A DNA stretch of 64,000 nt from Brugia malayi (GCF_000002995.4 NW_025062476.1:3095001-3159000), one strand, 5' to 3'. Shown: positions 49,461 to 62,420, counted from the stretch's first letter. The notes: generated by a model from the sequence alone, not told the origin. Made by a program: numbers and translations.

Positions 49461-52400
49461 TTAATCAACCATATCCATGGGTCTACCAGCTGCTGATTCA
49501 ATATCACCAACATTAACGTTAGGCATAAAAATAGAGCCTGGATGTCCCAAACCTTCATCCGGAGGAACTGCAGGAACTCCTCGTGCTAATGGTCGTCCAA
49601 CGCGTGAAATGTAGGAAGGATTAACGCGAATCCGATCGTCAAATTGTTTCATTAAAGCATCCAACGTGTATATAGAATTTGCGACCTTATCCACTTTATG
49701 CTCATCTGCTTCTGTCTTAAAAGAATATTCTCGTCAGTGAATTAAAAGTAATAATTCTTTTCAAGATCCAAAATCAAGTCACTAGTGAAATTAAAATTTA
49801 ATTTTCTTCTATATTTCTTTCATTCCTCTTTCATCATTGAGCACATTGGTCATTTCGATGCTAGCTTAATAATCTTAATCTATTTACAATATTATAAAAG
49901 TGAACATATAACAAACCTTCATTTCATCAAAATAAACAACGCCTTGTTTCTTGTCAATACGCACATTAATTTTCCCATTTTTATTCATTTCACGAAGATA
50001 GAATTCAGCGTGATCACTGTCATCTAGATGACATCGTCGTGCTACATCCGACAGTGAAATTGATATGAAACACTACATAAAAAAACTCCGTTAAAAATCA
50101 AAAGTTCAAAAGAACTAGAAAAGACTCTACCAATACTTTTTCGAAAAAAATCAATTTCAAATGAACACTTAACTTAGATTAATACTTCGGAGATATTTTG
50201 GCAGTCGTAAAAATTTCGTTTGTGAGTTAAAATAAATATAAGAAAGTTTTGCAGCCCTATCAAGTTCAAAATTAAAATTCAGTCAACAACATAATCAACA
50301 TAATCTCATTTCTTTCATGCTGCTAACTAAATTCCAAAGTGGACTTCTATAGATCAGTTGATCTACAGCGATGTTTCATTACCAATATCAAGAAACCTCT
50401 GAAAGCTCAGATAAGAAACATTTTCCAGCTCCTTGTAGTATACCCTAGCAGAAAAAAAGATGCCCTGAAGATATATAACTCTATAGCAAACAGTAACTAA
50501 CTGGTTACATTTCGACAAATACATTTAAGAATAACCAACCTCAGTTAGCCTTTTAACTGAATTTTCACGAATACTTCTAACTACAAGTTTCACCAAGCCA
50601 ACGGTCTTGTCCTGTAAAAAATATAAATTAGAAAATACATTTCGAACTGATATAACGAACTTATATTTAACTGATTTCGCTTAAAAATATTAAATTACTT
50701 TAAAAGGTTAGTTTTCCTTTCTTTAACGTCAGTAAAAGATTTAAGCAGAAAAAAACTCGGTAACACCGCATAACATAGCACAACCGTTTTAGACCCGTTT
50801 ATTCCAGACCTTTACACAATTTTTGTCTTTCCCCAAAATCCATTGGAAAAACTACTTACGAATAAATACCTTTTCGAAAGTAGCGTAATGTGTTTCCAGA
50901 TATTCAAGTATGGCACTAGCTTTATCGAAATTCTCTTCTTCATTGTCACATATTCTTTCCAATGCTGAATAATCCGGACAAAGTGGAATAATACTGCGGG
51001 TTATCACTGGCGATCGGTAATTAGATAAGCGAAGTATTTTCCCATGCAGAAGCAATGATAATAGCACATACGTCTACAAATTTATGGGAAAATTATGCAA
51101 ATTTTGTATAAATTTTACTTTAAAATTCATCCAAATACCTATTCCAAATACTATTCCTATTCCAGTGTGACAATAAAGTAATTGAAGATATTCAAATGAA
51201 AATTAATGAAAAGCAAATGAAAATTAATGTACCCAAACTTCTTTGCGGATAACATGTATATGTGATCTAACTACATGCTCATGATTAAACTCCGTCCAAT
51301 ATAATAATCGCCGTATTTAGCTCTATGATCTTAATATCAGAAAATAACCTTATAAGCTCGAAGCATTATCGCGCTAGGAGCTATTGCTGGAATGCAGCAC
51401 GCTTTCTGCATCATTGCAAATGCTTCTTCATAACGGCCTAGAACCGCATAAAGCAAACCACCATAGTAAAAATACAACACCACCCATTTTGGATCCATAT
51501 AGGGCCCTGTTTGATTTGTAGTCTACAATCAGGACAATATTATATTAAGCATGTAGAAGCGATTATATATCGTATTTTCACACCAAGTTTCTACGTAACC
51601 AAATAAATGATCGATCTAAATAAACCGCATGATCAATCTAAATAAAAAGCACTTACTTTAGATTCCAGCAGAACTATACAGGAAATTGCAATCTGTGTAA
51701 ATATAATTGTGGAAATAAAAGTGTTATTGATCATGCCTACCTCCTTAAATATTTTCGGCACAGCAAGATGTAAGAATGGTATGGCTGGATCATGTATACG
51801 AGCCTTAAGGCACAAACAAAAAAGACATGGATGAAGCGAGGTAAGGATGTCCTTTTCTTCTTTTACCAATACACTGATTGCATTTGAAAGTAACATAATA
51901 CCACGAGCTGGCTGCAAATTTCATTATATACTTGAAAATTATATTCTCACAGCATGGTTATAGTGTAAGACATTCAATAATTTTGGTACTTCCAATTATT
52001 GTAGTTCGTGTAATGTATAACCTAGCAAGAGCAAAGCTTATGTTCATTTGCTTCCCAAGGAAATCAAGTGATGTGATGAAATTAGGCAAATAGTTTCTGG
52101 AAATCACTTCAGTGGGTCGTCACTTGCCATGAGAACTTTCCATCGGTGAAAATTTTCCCAAGCATATCGCCATATGAATATAAAAAAAGCTATTACCTAG
52201 ATAAAGAGGTAATACCTCTTTATCTAGACTATATTTTATAAAGCAGCATATAAAAAATCCAATAGTATAGTTATTAATATTAAATATACCTTGTTAATTT
52301 GAAGAAGACAATATTCGTATACTTTCCGGAAAAGCAACACAACTAAAAATAGAAGTGATAGGACATAACACCATTTGTGTGTATGAAATTTACATTATTT

Positions 52401-53315
52401 AAATTTGAATCTCAAAGGAAACCTGTAAACAACTTATGAAAATAAAATTACATAAACTCACAAATATCAGGAATGAATGAGATCTGCATACTATCAAAAA
52501 ACGGAACCATTGATTCCACTTGTGACAAAGTACGTTCAAACTATAAATCAGATTTTTTTTTCATAACAGAACTTCAATCATTACCATTCTACTTTCAGCG
52601 AAGGTTTTTTTGCTAATTCATCTTCATTCTTAGTACAAAAAACAAAGTGAGATTCAAACATAAACTGCAACATAATGAAATGTAAAATGATGCCTCCTAT
52701 TCGACATATCCGAAGATATGCTGATAAAAAATGATGTACGAAAACTTTAGAAAAATGATTTCTATAAAGAAAGCATACTAAAGACAAATTTTAAATATAA
52801 TTTAAAAATCTGACCCTGTCTTTCACATTTTCAGTATAAATTTGATTCATTTTAACTAGCAATATTGATACAACTGACATCGAGTATCGGTCAATAGTAA
52901 GTGTTTCTAATACACTATCCAAATGAGAAATATTCCGTTCCAGAACATCATAAATGGCTTTTCGGTGGAGATCAGCTAGTTCTCGCCATGATGCTAAATT
53001 GTATAACTTTCTGAGACCAATTAATGATGGTACGACACAACAAACTTACTTATAGTGATTTCAAGTTATGAATAAATAAACAACTTTCAAAATAGTTTAC
53101 ATTTTGTCAATGATGCACAACCTCTATAAGCGTCACATATATTCCAGGTTCTCCTAAGAAAGCATCTGTGACAAAACGGCATGCAACAACGAATCGCAGT
53201 TATAACCGCGACTTCTTAGAATATTGTACGATTAAATTATCTCAAAAATTGGTAACTTACCAGATACAGTAAGCCCCATAACTGATTTCACAAATACATC
53301 AAGCGAGCCCGACAT
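49461..53315 (-). CDS. csn-3: COP9 signalosome complex subunit 3
   Basis: Eleven exons in minus order: 53315-53261, 52993-52815, 52540-52462, 52342-52290, 51911-51741, 51692-51657, 51522-51349, 51073-50870, 50611-50540, 50072-49917, 49715-49461; phases agree, 477 aa (animal CSN3 is about 420). CSN3 is a PCI-domain scaffold subunit of the COP9 signalosome, which removes NEDD8 from cullin-RING ubiquitin ligases. Similarity to animal CSN3 runs the whole length: NISHLDSVLETL near the N-terminus, PARGIMLLSNAI, the CLFCLCLKARIHDPAIPFL helix, LYFYYGGLLYAVLGRYEEAF, MLRAYKTYVLLSLLLHGKI, the PCI/winged-helix part (ISISLSDVARRC, INVRIDKKQGVVYF), and the C-terminal helix LMKQFDDRIRVNPSYI. A 36-base exon adds 12 residues before the YYGG helix. 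The start is the ATG four bases after an unpaired TAG acceptor. It lies 465 bp downstream of the ATP synthase subunit d gene on the same strand. Confidence 0.93.
52197..52227. repeat. perfect 14-bp inverted repeat with 3-base loop
   Basis: The left arm CTAGATAAAGAGGT (52197-52210) and right arm ACCTCTTTATCTAG (52214-52227) are exact reverse complements separated by AAT. It lies inside a csn-3 intron (between the exons ending at 52290 and starting at 51911). It would form a strong hairpin in RNA or a cruciform in DNA. Confidence 0.95.
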
Positions 53316-53780
53316 ACTCCTAACAGATCAACTGCGCTTTTACTGCTTAAAATGAGCCACGTTTAAAACGTAATGTATTAAAAAGTATGGAAAAAATTAT
53401 CTCATCTTCCAAAAGATAAGACTGAATCTCGACGAAATTGTCTAAATATGCTTTACACTGACTTCAGAATTATCTCTTGCAATTCTCAAATAAAGATATT
53501 AAATTCAGTAATATTCATGCAAACTTTTATAATACTTAGATGCGAAATCGAACTTAAATTCGTAAAGGTATTTTAACTGTAAAAATGAGGTAAAGCCTTG
53601 AAAATTCAATACAGAGAAAGAAAAAACAAATAATATGTTTTGCTCTGGACAAAACAACAAAAAACTAAATAAAAAGCAACTAGATTTTATCATTAGTGAA
53701 TTAAATTATTTCACACAAAAAGATAACAAAATTCCACAGAAAAAAAATCCTTCTACAGAGCTACCTACATGTAAACACAA
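53316..53780. other. short intercistronic gap between csn-3 and atp-5
   Basis: 465 bp separate the stop codon of the ATP synthase subunit d gene (53781) from the start codon of csn-3 (53315) on the minus strand. An acceptor (TAG, complement of 53320-53322) sits just before the csn-3 ATG. It holds AT-rich DNA without coding signal. Confidence 0.7.
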
Positions 53781-55213
53781 TCATTTCTGCAAGTGTTCGG
53801 GAACTGGACGTGATCGATAATCTTTAAAGAGTTCTTTCAATTCTTGGAAATGCTCGGGAGTATTTGTACTACCCCAACCCGTCGTAAAACGATCAATTGG
53901 CAAGCGGACGTCACGGTGCACTTCAGGAAAGAACTTCCCATAATGTTCTGGTCGAAAATGTTCAATCGGTGGCATGTTTTCATATTTCGCTTTGATCTGG
54001 AAATTTTTCGCATGAAAATAAAAATCTTCTGATTACGAAATGATAAAATTGCATATTTATTATTTGAATTTATTGTGCAAGAGATTGCAAAATGGTAACG
54101 CTCTAAGATCGGATAAGCTGCAATTCAGAAAAAGTACTGCAATATAATTCGTAGCCTTTACTATATAATTTAACTTGACTTATACCAAAGCCTACTGTGA
54201 AGAAAAAAAGAAGAATGCAAATTCTGGAAAGCTTACTTTTTTTTCATCTTCCGCAGCATCAGTCAGCTTACGATTGAGAAAATCCATTTTTGTGCTAACG
54301 TATTTCAAATAATCATCAATCTCCTAAATAGATTTTTTTCTTTTTGAAATACGAGTGAGAATCGAGGATATCACAATAGAAATAAAAGAGTTTTATTGAA
54401 AAAAAAAAAAAAAAGAAAAAACACCGAAATTATTGCACATAGGATACTAAATACAGGAACATGAACTTAAATGTTCTGAAACAGCAGCGAAAAGTACTAT
54501 GTCCCAAACTTGCAAGCATTGCTTAGTGTTCTCGACTCAAAATTCTCATATTTTCATCACAAATAAGAGGAATAAATTTATCTTAAATGTGAAAACTTAA
54601 TGACCTGTCTTGCATCAAAACATAACTAAGGACAAATATTCCAAAAAAAAAAAGAAAATCGTACTTTCATGAATTGCTCTGGTACTGAGTGAAACGGTAT
54701 TTTGATTGCTTCATATTGCTTCTGCAGCTTGTCCAAAGCAATCGCATGTTCAGGCATTTGCTTTTTCAACTTAGCAAAATCATATTTTGGCAGTTCCGCA
54801 GGTTTAGACATCACGGTACTCAAGTAATGTTGATGATGTTGCTGAAACATTTGAAAACACATTCGATGAAACATTCCTTGCTAGCGAATTAGAATTAATA
54901 ATTATATTTAACATTTTAACAGCAATGAAACTTTGGTTATGCTATTAATGATTAAAATGAGAGAAACGCGGGCGGAAGGCTGTGATAATTTAGAAGTAAA
55001 GAACTATCAATATATAATAAATAGGGTAATAATTATAACAAGGAAAGAAATATTATCATATAGTGCATGATGAGCACGGCTGATAATTTTGTAAGAAAAA
55101 GAAAGTCAAATACTCACTGCTAATGCGGTAACTTCTTTAGCATGCTTCTCGCCAACCAAATCACTAACTGTTTTGAAATTGATAGCACTTTGAGTGAATC
55201 GTTTGGTAGCCAT
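53781..55213 (-). CDS. atp-5: ATP synthase subunit d, mitochondrial
   Basis: Four exons in minus order: 55213-55118, 54841-54665, 54323-54237, 53996-53781; phases agree, 191 aa. Subunit d is part of the peripheral stalk (stator) of the mitochondrial F1Fo ATP synthase, on the matrix side of the inner membrane. The sequence begins ATKRFTQSAINFKTV and follows the family throughout: SKPAELPKYDFAKLKKQMP, VDKL-like LDKLQKQYEAIKIPF, DDYLKYVSTKMDFLNRK, then the C-terminal PPIEHFRPEHYGKFFPEVH and the ending FKDYRSRPVPEHLQK. The length is that expected of the nematode protein. The ATG lies nine bases after a TTATCTTAG acceptor (complement of about 55223-55231), a likely spliced-leader site. It is followed 465 bp downstream by csn-3 on the same strand. 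Confidence 0.95.
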
Positions 55214-55231
55214 CGAACAACACTAAGATAA

Positions 55232-57050
55232 ATAATGATTTAAAAATGGTTAACAATGAAGGAAATTATAAACAAAGGAAAAATTATGATCGCAGAGAGA
55301 AAAGATCTGTCAATATAACAAATTACGTGAACACAGTGGATCACGTATCCTACTGAAAACCACGCACCTTCAACAACAAATACAACTGACATATTCTTCA
55401 ATGACAACAGGCAGAGTTATTGGCTCACCATGAAATACCAGTCGGCCCTATGTAGAGTACGCTGAACGGTATGCTACACGTACGTGAATAGGAATTGAGT
55501 ACAGCAATGGAAATGCGTCACGCTGCATGCTTGAGTAGGATTAAAGATACAGTCATGCTGCGTAATACTAGTATACTTCATTCTGTTTAACATAGGTGAG
55601 AGCTTATTTGAAAAGTGTCCTGCATTGGAGTGATGTAATTAACTTACTGATATGATATGATACGATACGTTGAGTGGAATTAGTCTTTCTTCAACATTTC
55701 ATTCGATAATGTAAAATGATTATTGATTGATTACTTAGTGAAACTTACTGTATGTTTATTCTTTCATCCTTTAATTGGTAAAAATTTAGAGGATGTAACT
55801 TATTGCTGCACGTTATCAGTGTACATGTTTGCATGAGTGTAAATAAGCGTAGCTTTGCAATATGGTTATTTGGTCACTGATGGCAGAGAGAGAAGACATT
55901 GCAAACTTTTAAAATCTGTAAATATACTCTACATCTTATTTTTTAAAGACAAAAACTGATATATTTTTAAAGATTTGTTTCATGCAATATGCAAGTATAG
56001 CAAATTTTTCTTTTATTTTCCGATAAATTACCCAATAACTTTACAATGACAGTCAACGTGTATTTAAGTATTTCATTTTAGGAATCAGCTACAAATGACG
56101 TCACGCTATAAATGTTCTGCTGGACTATTGAAAAAAGAGATATTACCCATAAAGTTCCGAATTTTTCTGAATAAGGTCAGAGATTAATCGCGTATTTCCA
56201 ATGATTTAAATTCAGTTTTTCCTGTTTATAATTTGTTTATAATAATAGCTGTATGAACTGTTCCTTTTTTTTTCCGTTCAATTTATTTCGATTATACTGT
56301 TAATCAATAAAGATAATATGATCATCAGAGAACAACTTTATGATCTTTCGACCACTGCTATTTTATCAATACAATTATTTGTGTTGGATAGAGTGACTGC
56401 TTTTTTTTTTTCAAAAAATATAAGTTTTGTTAGGAATTGTTGGAAACGAGGACAGATTGTATCAAAATAGGCAAGTCTTTCATGAGAAGTTGAAATTACC
56501 GTAGTTAACTCAACAATTAATTAATGATAATATCATAAATCTTTTTTCAGGAAGTCTAAGTATGCAAGTGATCACAGCTGAAATATACCCACAGTAATAC
56601 ACGTGAATGGATTATCATTTCATTTATTAGCCCTTCATCCTTCTATCTTCATGTCAAATTTAAATTTGGTAGGTTCAATTTAAATTTCAGCTTTACATCC
56701 CTTTTGAGCATAGTATGCGGAATCTTCACACTGTTTATTTATTCTTCTGTGCAGTAAGTTTTCGAATTGTATACAAAGCCAGCAGACGTGAACGTGTAGT
56801 TTTCAGGTTGTATAGATTGTCTTGTCTGCTCTTATATCAGTTAATGATAACATATGAACTGTGAACGATACGACAAATTGCATAATTAAATTGAAACTGT
56901 AAACAAAGAAAACTACCATGTGCCTAGTTTTAAGCAGAATCATTATTACATTAATGAAAAAAAAAAAAAGAAATCTTCCCACATTTTTTGCATTGGAGAA
57001 AAGTCCCTCGAAATTGTTATTCGGCAATGGCAATTATTGGTGTGAGGAGA
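55232..57050. other. AT-rich region upstream of atp-5 with no recognised gene
   Basis: Should contain the promoter of the ATP synthase subunit d gene near its left edge. The rest is AT-rich with no coding exon recognised on either strand. Confidence 0.55.
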
Positions 57051-57097
57051 GGGGTCGATGTTGGCTGGTTCCACCCTATTCCCCCGCTCCCCGCCAA

Positions 57098-57126
57098 GTG
57101 TGTGCATGTGTGTGTGTGTGTGTGTC
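57098..57126. repeat. (GT)n microsatellite
   Basis: GTGTG...GTGTGTGTGTGTGT with one CA interruption. Confidence 0.9.
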
Positions 57127-57224
57127 TGGATGTACCGGTGTGTATGGAGGGGATGGTGCATGTATGTATGAATCGAACAATGCAAAGCCCACTCTTTCTA
57201 TCGATTTACACGAGAGTCGATGAA

Positions 57225-57251
57225 GGAGAGCAAGAGAGAGAGAGAGAGAGG
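57225..57251. repeat. (GA)n microsatellite
   Basis: GA run with a CA interruption, followed by a poly-purine stretch. Confidence 0.9.
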
Positions 57252-57597
57252 GAAAAAAAAAGGAGGGAAGTGTATGGAAGGGACTGGTAGATTTGGGTAA
57301 AAAATTGCCCAAATTCTCGACAAAAGGATGAATGAGCACTCTTCCAACGCATTTATTTCCATTTTCCTCACTAATTACTACATATTTCCAACTTGCCGGG
57401 CATATTTCTGCCCCAACCATCTAATCCTAAGGTTGTCCCAATGGGATATTGTAGCAAGCATTTATCATCGTCATCATCACTTGTCCAAGAGATCAATACC
57501 ATCCCTTCTCATTCCTTTGTTTGTTTTCAACTTTCCTGAAGCAGTTTGAAGTGGTTCTAACGATGATGCTGATAATGACGTCGATGACGTATGTCTG

Positions 57598-57617
57598 CAC
57601 ACACACACACACACACA
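57598..57617. repeat. (AC)n microsatellite
   Basis: Pure AC run of ten units. Confidence 0.9.
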
Positions 57618-57990
57618 ATACACTTAAAGATAAGGTCTAACTTTCACAGCTGTTCTGAAGAATATTGCCTCTTCTAGATTATATAGTATCTCACTCTACA
57701 TATACTTCCTACCACATTTCACCTTTTTTTCTAAACTTCCAATTCTGCATGTCATCCCTACTTCTCTCTACCTAGCATCATTCTTAATATTTACAAATTG
57801 CTTTGTTAAGCATTTGTGTATTATTTGTTGTTGACGTTTTTCTTTCCCTCTCTCTTCTATGCCACCCCTCTTTGGTTTGATGATATTTGATGACGAGATG
57901 AGGAGTAGACGGAAGATAATGAGAATGAAAGGAGAAAAAGGGTTGACAAGAATGAGTGGGAAAAAAGAGGGAATAAGGATCACTTCTCCT

Positions 57991-58013
57991 ATCCTCTCTC
58001 TCTCTCTCTCTCT
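57991..58013. repeat. (CT)n microsatellite
   Basis: Nearly pure CT run. Confidence 0.9.
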
Positions 58014-59030
58014 TCACATTTATGGGAAGCCTTTTCTTCTAGCACTTAAACATAAAAACAACTGTTGCTTGAATATATTTCTTTTCTCGTTGTAACAAAT
58101 GTTTTCGTCTATTCCGTTCAGCGGTAGTGATAACATTGATGATAATGACAGGTGATGATAACGACGAGACACCATCGTGCCATCGCCTTTCATTGTGAGT
58201 TGAACGGTTATTGGCACATAGCAGACGTATCTGATCAGATAACATCTAATCAATGGAAAGGCTATAATTGTGCAGTTGCATTCACGACTGAATGCTTCTT
58301 GCCAATAATTGCAAGTTAGGAAGGGTAGTCAATCGATGCCGCAAGATATTCGCAGAACAAAGAGCACACTCTTGCCGTATTCTTTTGTCTCTCCTCAAGG
58401 GACAGGTTTTCCCTTTGTAACAACCCTTAATTGCATGATCAATTCTCCCCATAATTATTATCAAACAATGGATGGTGATGAGTCGGATTCTAAGCAGCCT
58501 AACAAACAATACTGGTGGGTTATTTGACTTTGTCCTGTCCCGAAATGAAGCAACCTATAAGATTCACCAAATAAAAGAAATGAATCAAAGAGTTCCTCCT
58601 TATTGTTGACATACTACTATTAACATATATACCTCCAACATACGGGAAATAGAATTTGAATTCCTAGAAAAGTTTATGTTTCACAGATTATAGAAATACT
58701 CAAATATGGAACAGCTCAATTGCAAAGATATCATTTTACGGAAGAGTCCCCAGATTTTGTGCTATAAATGACACGAATTGATTTCTTCAGTTGAAGCATT
58801 AACACAGCTATCTGCAGTTTGTGCTTAGAATTTCTCATTCAGTTTTAAATCCAGGCTAACACTGATGACTGGTAAGCATGGAGTGTGCATGTGCATCGAC
58901 AATTCATCCCCTGTCTTACACCAGCTCTTGACCTGCTCTGTACCAGCTACAATTATTCGTCAGGATGAATCTAATTTAGTGAAGGAGGTTGGTCCCCCTT
59001 AGTGCGGTATAAGTGGGATTTGTCTCTGAA

Positions 59031-59068
59031 CATATATATATATATGTGTGTGTGTGTATGTGTGTGTG
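59031..59068. repeat. compound (TA)n-(TG)n microsatellite
   Basis: A TA run passes directly into TG repeats with one TA interruption. Confidence 0.9.
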
Positions 59069-62000
59069 ATGGCCTTTGTGAGTGCAATGAACAACAACCA
59101 CTGCCGCCAACAAAGTCATTAATCTTCCACTGGAATTATAGTACGGGTCTGTGGGTCTGCTTTGCTCTGGTATGTGTGTCAGGGTGGTTGCACAGAGCGT
59201 TCCATTGTCCTCTTTTACAATCAGATCAGAGGGCAGGAGAGAGAGGTCACATGTTTGGACGATCGATTCGTGATGATGGTACACTAGGTGGAGGGAGTAG
59301 GAGTATAGGCGAGTTTCGATCAATTACCGAGTGGAGAGGAGGGTTTGGCGGGATGGAAAGAAATTCAGAATAGACTGAGATGTTTACGAGCGCCATCAAT
59401 AATTCTCTCCTCACCCACTCCATCCCTTTCTATCCCTTCCTTCGTCTTTCTCTGCTTGCCTGTGTGCAGTTGTCATCTGCTATGTAATTTCATTTTATGC
59501 GGATGGGAAGGAAAGATTAAAATGGAACAGTTAGGGTAAAGTTAACGTGTAGCACAACGCTTTAGGGAAATGCTACTTGTGTCACTTGCAGCCTTCATAT
59601 TCTATTTGCCCATCTAAGTAAGTGAGCAGATTAACGATCATAAAGTCTATCCTCATAATCTCTCCTTCTCTCCCATTGTTATGCTTTGCAACCTGCCAGT
59701 TAGGTGTGAATGGATGGGTAGTTGTTCAGTTGCCAGATTGTAAACATCGGATTGCAAATGGAGTCTAGGGAGGAAGTGGAACGATACGGAAATATGGGTT
59801 GGTTCGTTGTGCAGTTTATAGGGAACGTTTCACGGGAACAGACTAGGAAAACATTTTAGGCTCATTGTAATATATCGTTCCACCGTGAGCAGAGCAGCTA
59901 AATCTTTGATGGAAGTACCGCTTGTTAATATTGACTAGCATATAAGTCCCGATGAAAGAAGCACTCATATAATCGTATATTTTAGTATACCACTCAACAC
60001 TAGCGACGCTTCCATTAAAACTAATCCCAGTGTATTACTCCTAGACTTAGTACTACTAACACTATGCAAAAACTTAATGAAGTTTACATCTCGCAGAAAA
60101 ATGGTCAAAAAATGCGAACAATTAAGTGGTGAGTTTATACTGTCAGTTAGCTGCTGCTATTCCCATATTTCTCCAAGCACAGTGAAGTACTGATAACGTG
60201 GTAAGAAGCTTACATACTAATGTTCGAGAATACAGCAGTGATGTAGTCACCAGAAGGCTTTCAGGATTGCACAGCATATCTTTGTGATCCGTATTTTATA
60301 ACAACAAGGATCTTTTTAGAAATTTGCTAACACATATACAATGTGTCATGTCTCCCGGTTTAACAGTATATTCAGCTCGTATAAGATTAAAGGGATGTTC
60401 CAATGTTCATCATACTAACTAATTAACTCTTCTCAGGCTGCATTTCAATCAAACTGGGGACAGTATGACGGCAACACTCATAACGTTATCAACAAGAACA
60501 CCTGAGTCAAGACGTCACTGCCACCAATTATACTTATTCGCTATTCCATTCCATTAGGTGAATTCAACAGCTACCTCCACGACCGGGGCTCCCCCGCAAG
60601 TCTAGCACGTCTGCGTCTAGCACTGTTATGCAATAACGAGATATACGAGATGGTCCACATACCCGGAAAATCTGGGTGTTCTAATATCAATTTATGTAAG
60701 CCAATACGGTTAGTCTTATTATGCGCAATTTATGTGAAAAGTAGGTTGTATTGTGAAATACATTCGTTTACACATCAACAGTAAGCACCTACCATTTCAG
60801 AGGAAAAGGATGAATGGAAATACTAGGAGCATTTCGTTCTAACGTATTCGAGATGCTTTGAAATCAGCGAATTTCAGTTAGTGTTTTAATTGCATTACAA
60901 TATGTACCGCAAATTCTTTAATGCTATTAATGAACATTTTCTCAACAATCACCGAGTTCTAAGGTTGTTGTTTTCCAGGACCAAATAATTGTCAGTCGGC
61001 AAACATCAATCGATGCCTAATTCAGGTAAGAATTGATGACCTTTATAGAACATCGACAGAACTGTTGTCAATCCTCTATCCGTAGTACTTTATCACTGGT
61101 TATAGTAGAATTTATAGCAATCCTATTTCTGCATCTATCCTTTAAACATCCACATACTATTTGATGGTTGACAACAGTCCAGTACACTGTAGACCTTAAT
61201 CGTATGACATACTGAAGATATGAAATGGGGGCTGGCACCCTGAAGCTGTTGCAGGACAAACATCATTGATAAGGATTCATATCAGATTAAAGTAGCTAAT
61301 GATGTGACAAAATATTCCTAAATGTGAAATAACGAGTATAGTTGTGCCTCATAACAAAAGCTTCATTTCTTCAAGCGTTCCTAAACATATATAGCGATTA
61401 GTTTCTTGTGAATTGTAAGCTTTTACAGCTCTGTGAAATATGGCAACTTCCACCAGCAGTTTATTTAATAGAAGTAATCAGCAGAACAGGGTAGGATTAA
61501 TTATCTTGTAACTCGTCACCTTATCAAACCTTGGTTTCATGAGTTGTTTACTGCGATAAAATTGTGCACTGCTATGTTGAATCAAATGGGATCTCTCTTC
61601 CTAATTGGCGGGATAGAGCTGTAATTAGGTTACCTACTATTTCTTATGCAGTATGATATTAAGGAGGACTTAAGGGTAGTAGGTAGAATAGGTAGGGGGT
61701 GCTTTAGCAATGCATTCAGCAATTAAGAGGTGAGGCATGTTGTATGGTATATCTTGTTTTGGTGTGGAAGAGGAGTGGAACAAGAGTGTGAAGGGAAAGG
61801 GGTGGAAATATTTACCTTACACTTACAGGTATCCTGAAATTTCTATGTAGGGAAAAGGAGGAGGCCCAATTAAGATAGCGATGAGTCTTTGCTGGTCGAA
61901 TCTGAATTCGACCACAGAATTTCATCACAACACACAATGCAGGAAGCAGAAGGAAGACACTAACGTCGTCAAGAACCACCAACGCCATCGCTGCACCATC

Positions 62001-62325
62001 CTCCTCGACGACACGACACACAAATGAATAGGTTGCTATGGGATGGGTGGTAGACGAGGTTGAATGGGCGGTGCCTAGATGAATAGGTGGGTGGTTCCAG
62101 AACGGCAAACGGTACTTCACATTATTAACTACCCCCCGCATTCTAGAGAGATTGGGTGTGAGGGGGAAGGAGAGAGTTTCACATTCTGCTCGGGAAGAAG
62201 AGAGAGAAAAAGGCATGTGGACCCCTCCCTCATCCTTTGGGTGTAAGCGTTTGGTGCTTTCTGGGGTGGGTGGAGGAGGAGGGTTGTTGTGCTTGCCACG
62301 TCAGTGCAATGGTTGCCTGTGATTC

Positions 62326-62420
62326 CGCTGCTGCTGCTGCTGCTGTTACTGCTACTGCTGTTGACTGACTGACTGACTGACAACGACGGCGATGATGGCG
62401 ATGGCTACGACTACTACTAC
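62326..62420. repeat. compound CTG / GACT / ACT repeat
   Basis: A CTG run (62328 to about 62345, continuing imperfectly to 62361) is followed by a GACT tetranucleotide run (about 62363-62381), then GAC/GGC/GAT triplets and an ACT run (about 62409-62423). It produces poly-Ala, poly-Leu, poly-Ser and similar open frames on both strands, which explain the apparent ORFs there. Confidence 0.85.

Noticed and set aside
53122..53165. Possible 44-base exon in the first csn-3 intron (CAG acceptor, GAG|GTT donor, minus strand)
   Set aside because: Its inclusion shifts the frame and gives a stop a few codons into the next exon, whereas direct joining of 53261 to 52993 keeps the frame and matches animal CSN3.
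56918..57420. Overlapping ORFs on both strands around the GT and GA microsatellites
   Set aside because: They consist largely of repeat-derived residues (Cys-Val, His-Thr, Glu-Arg) and have no splice or family support.
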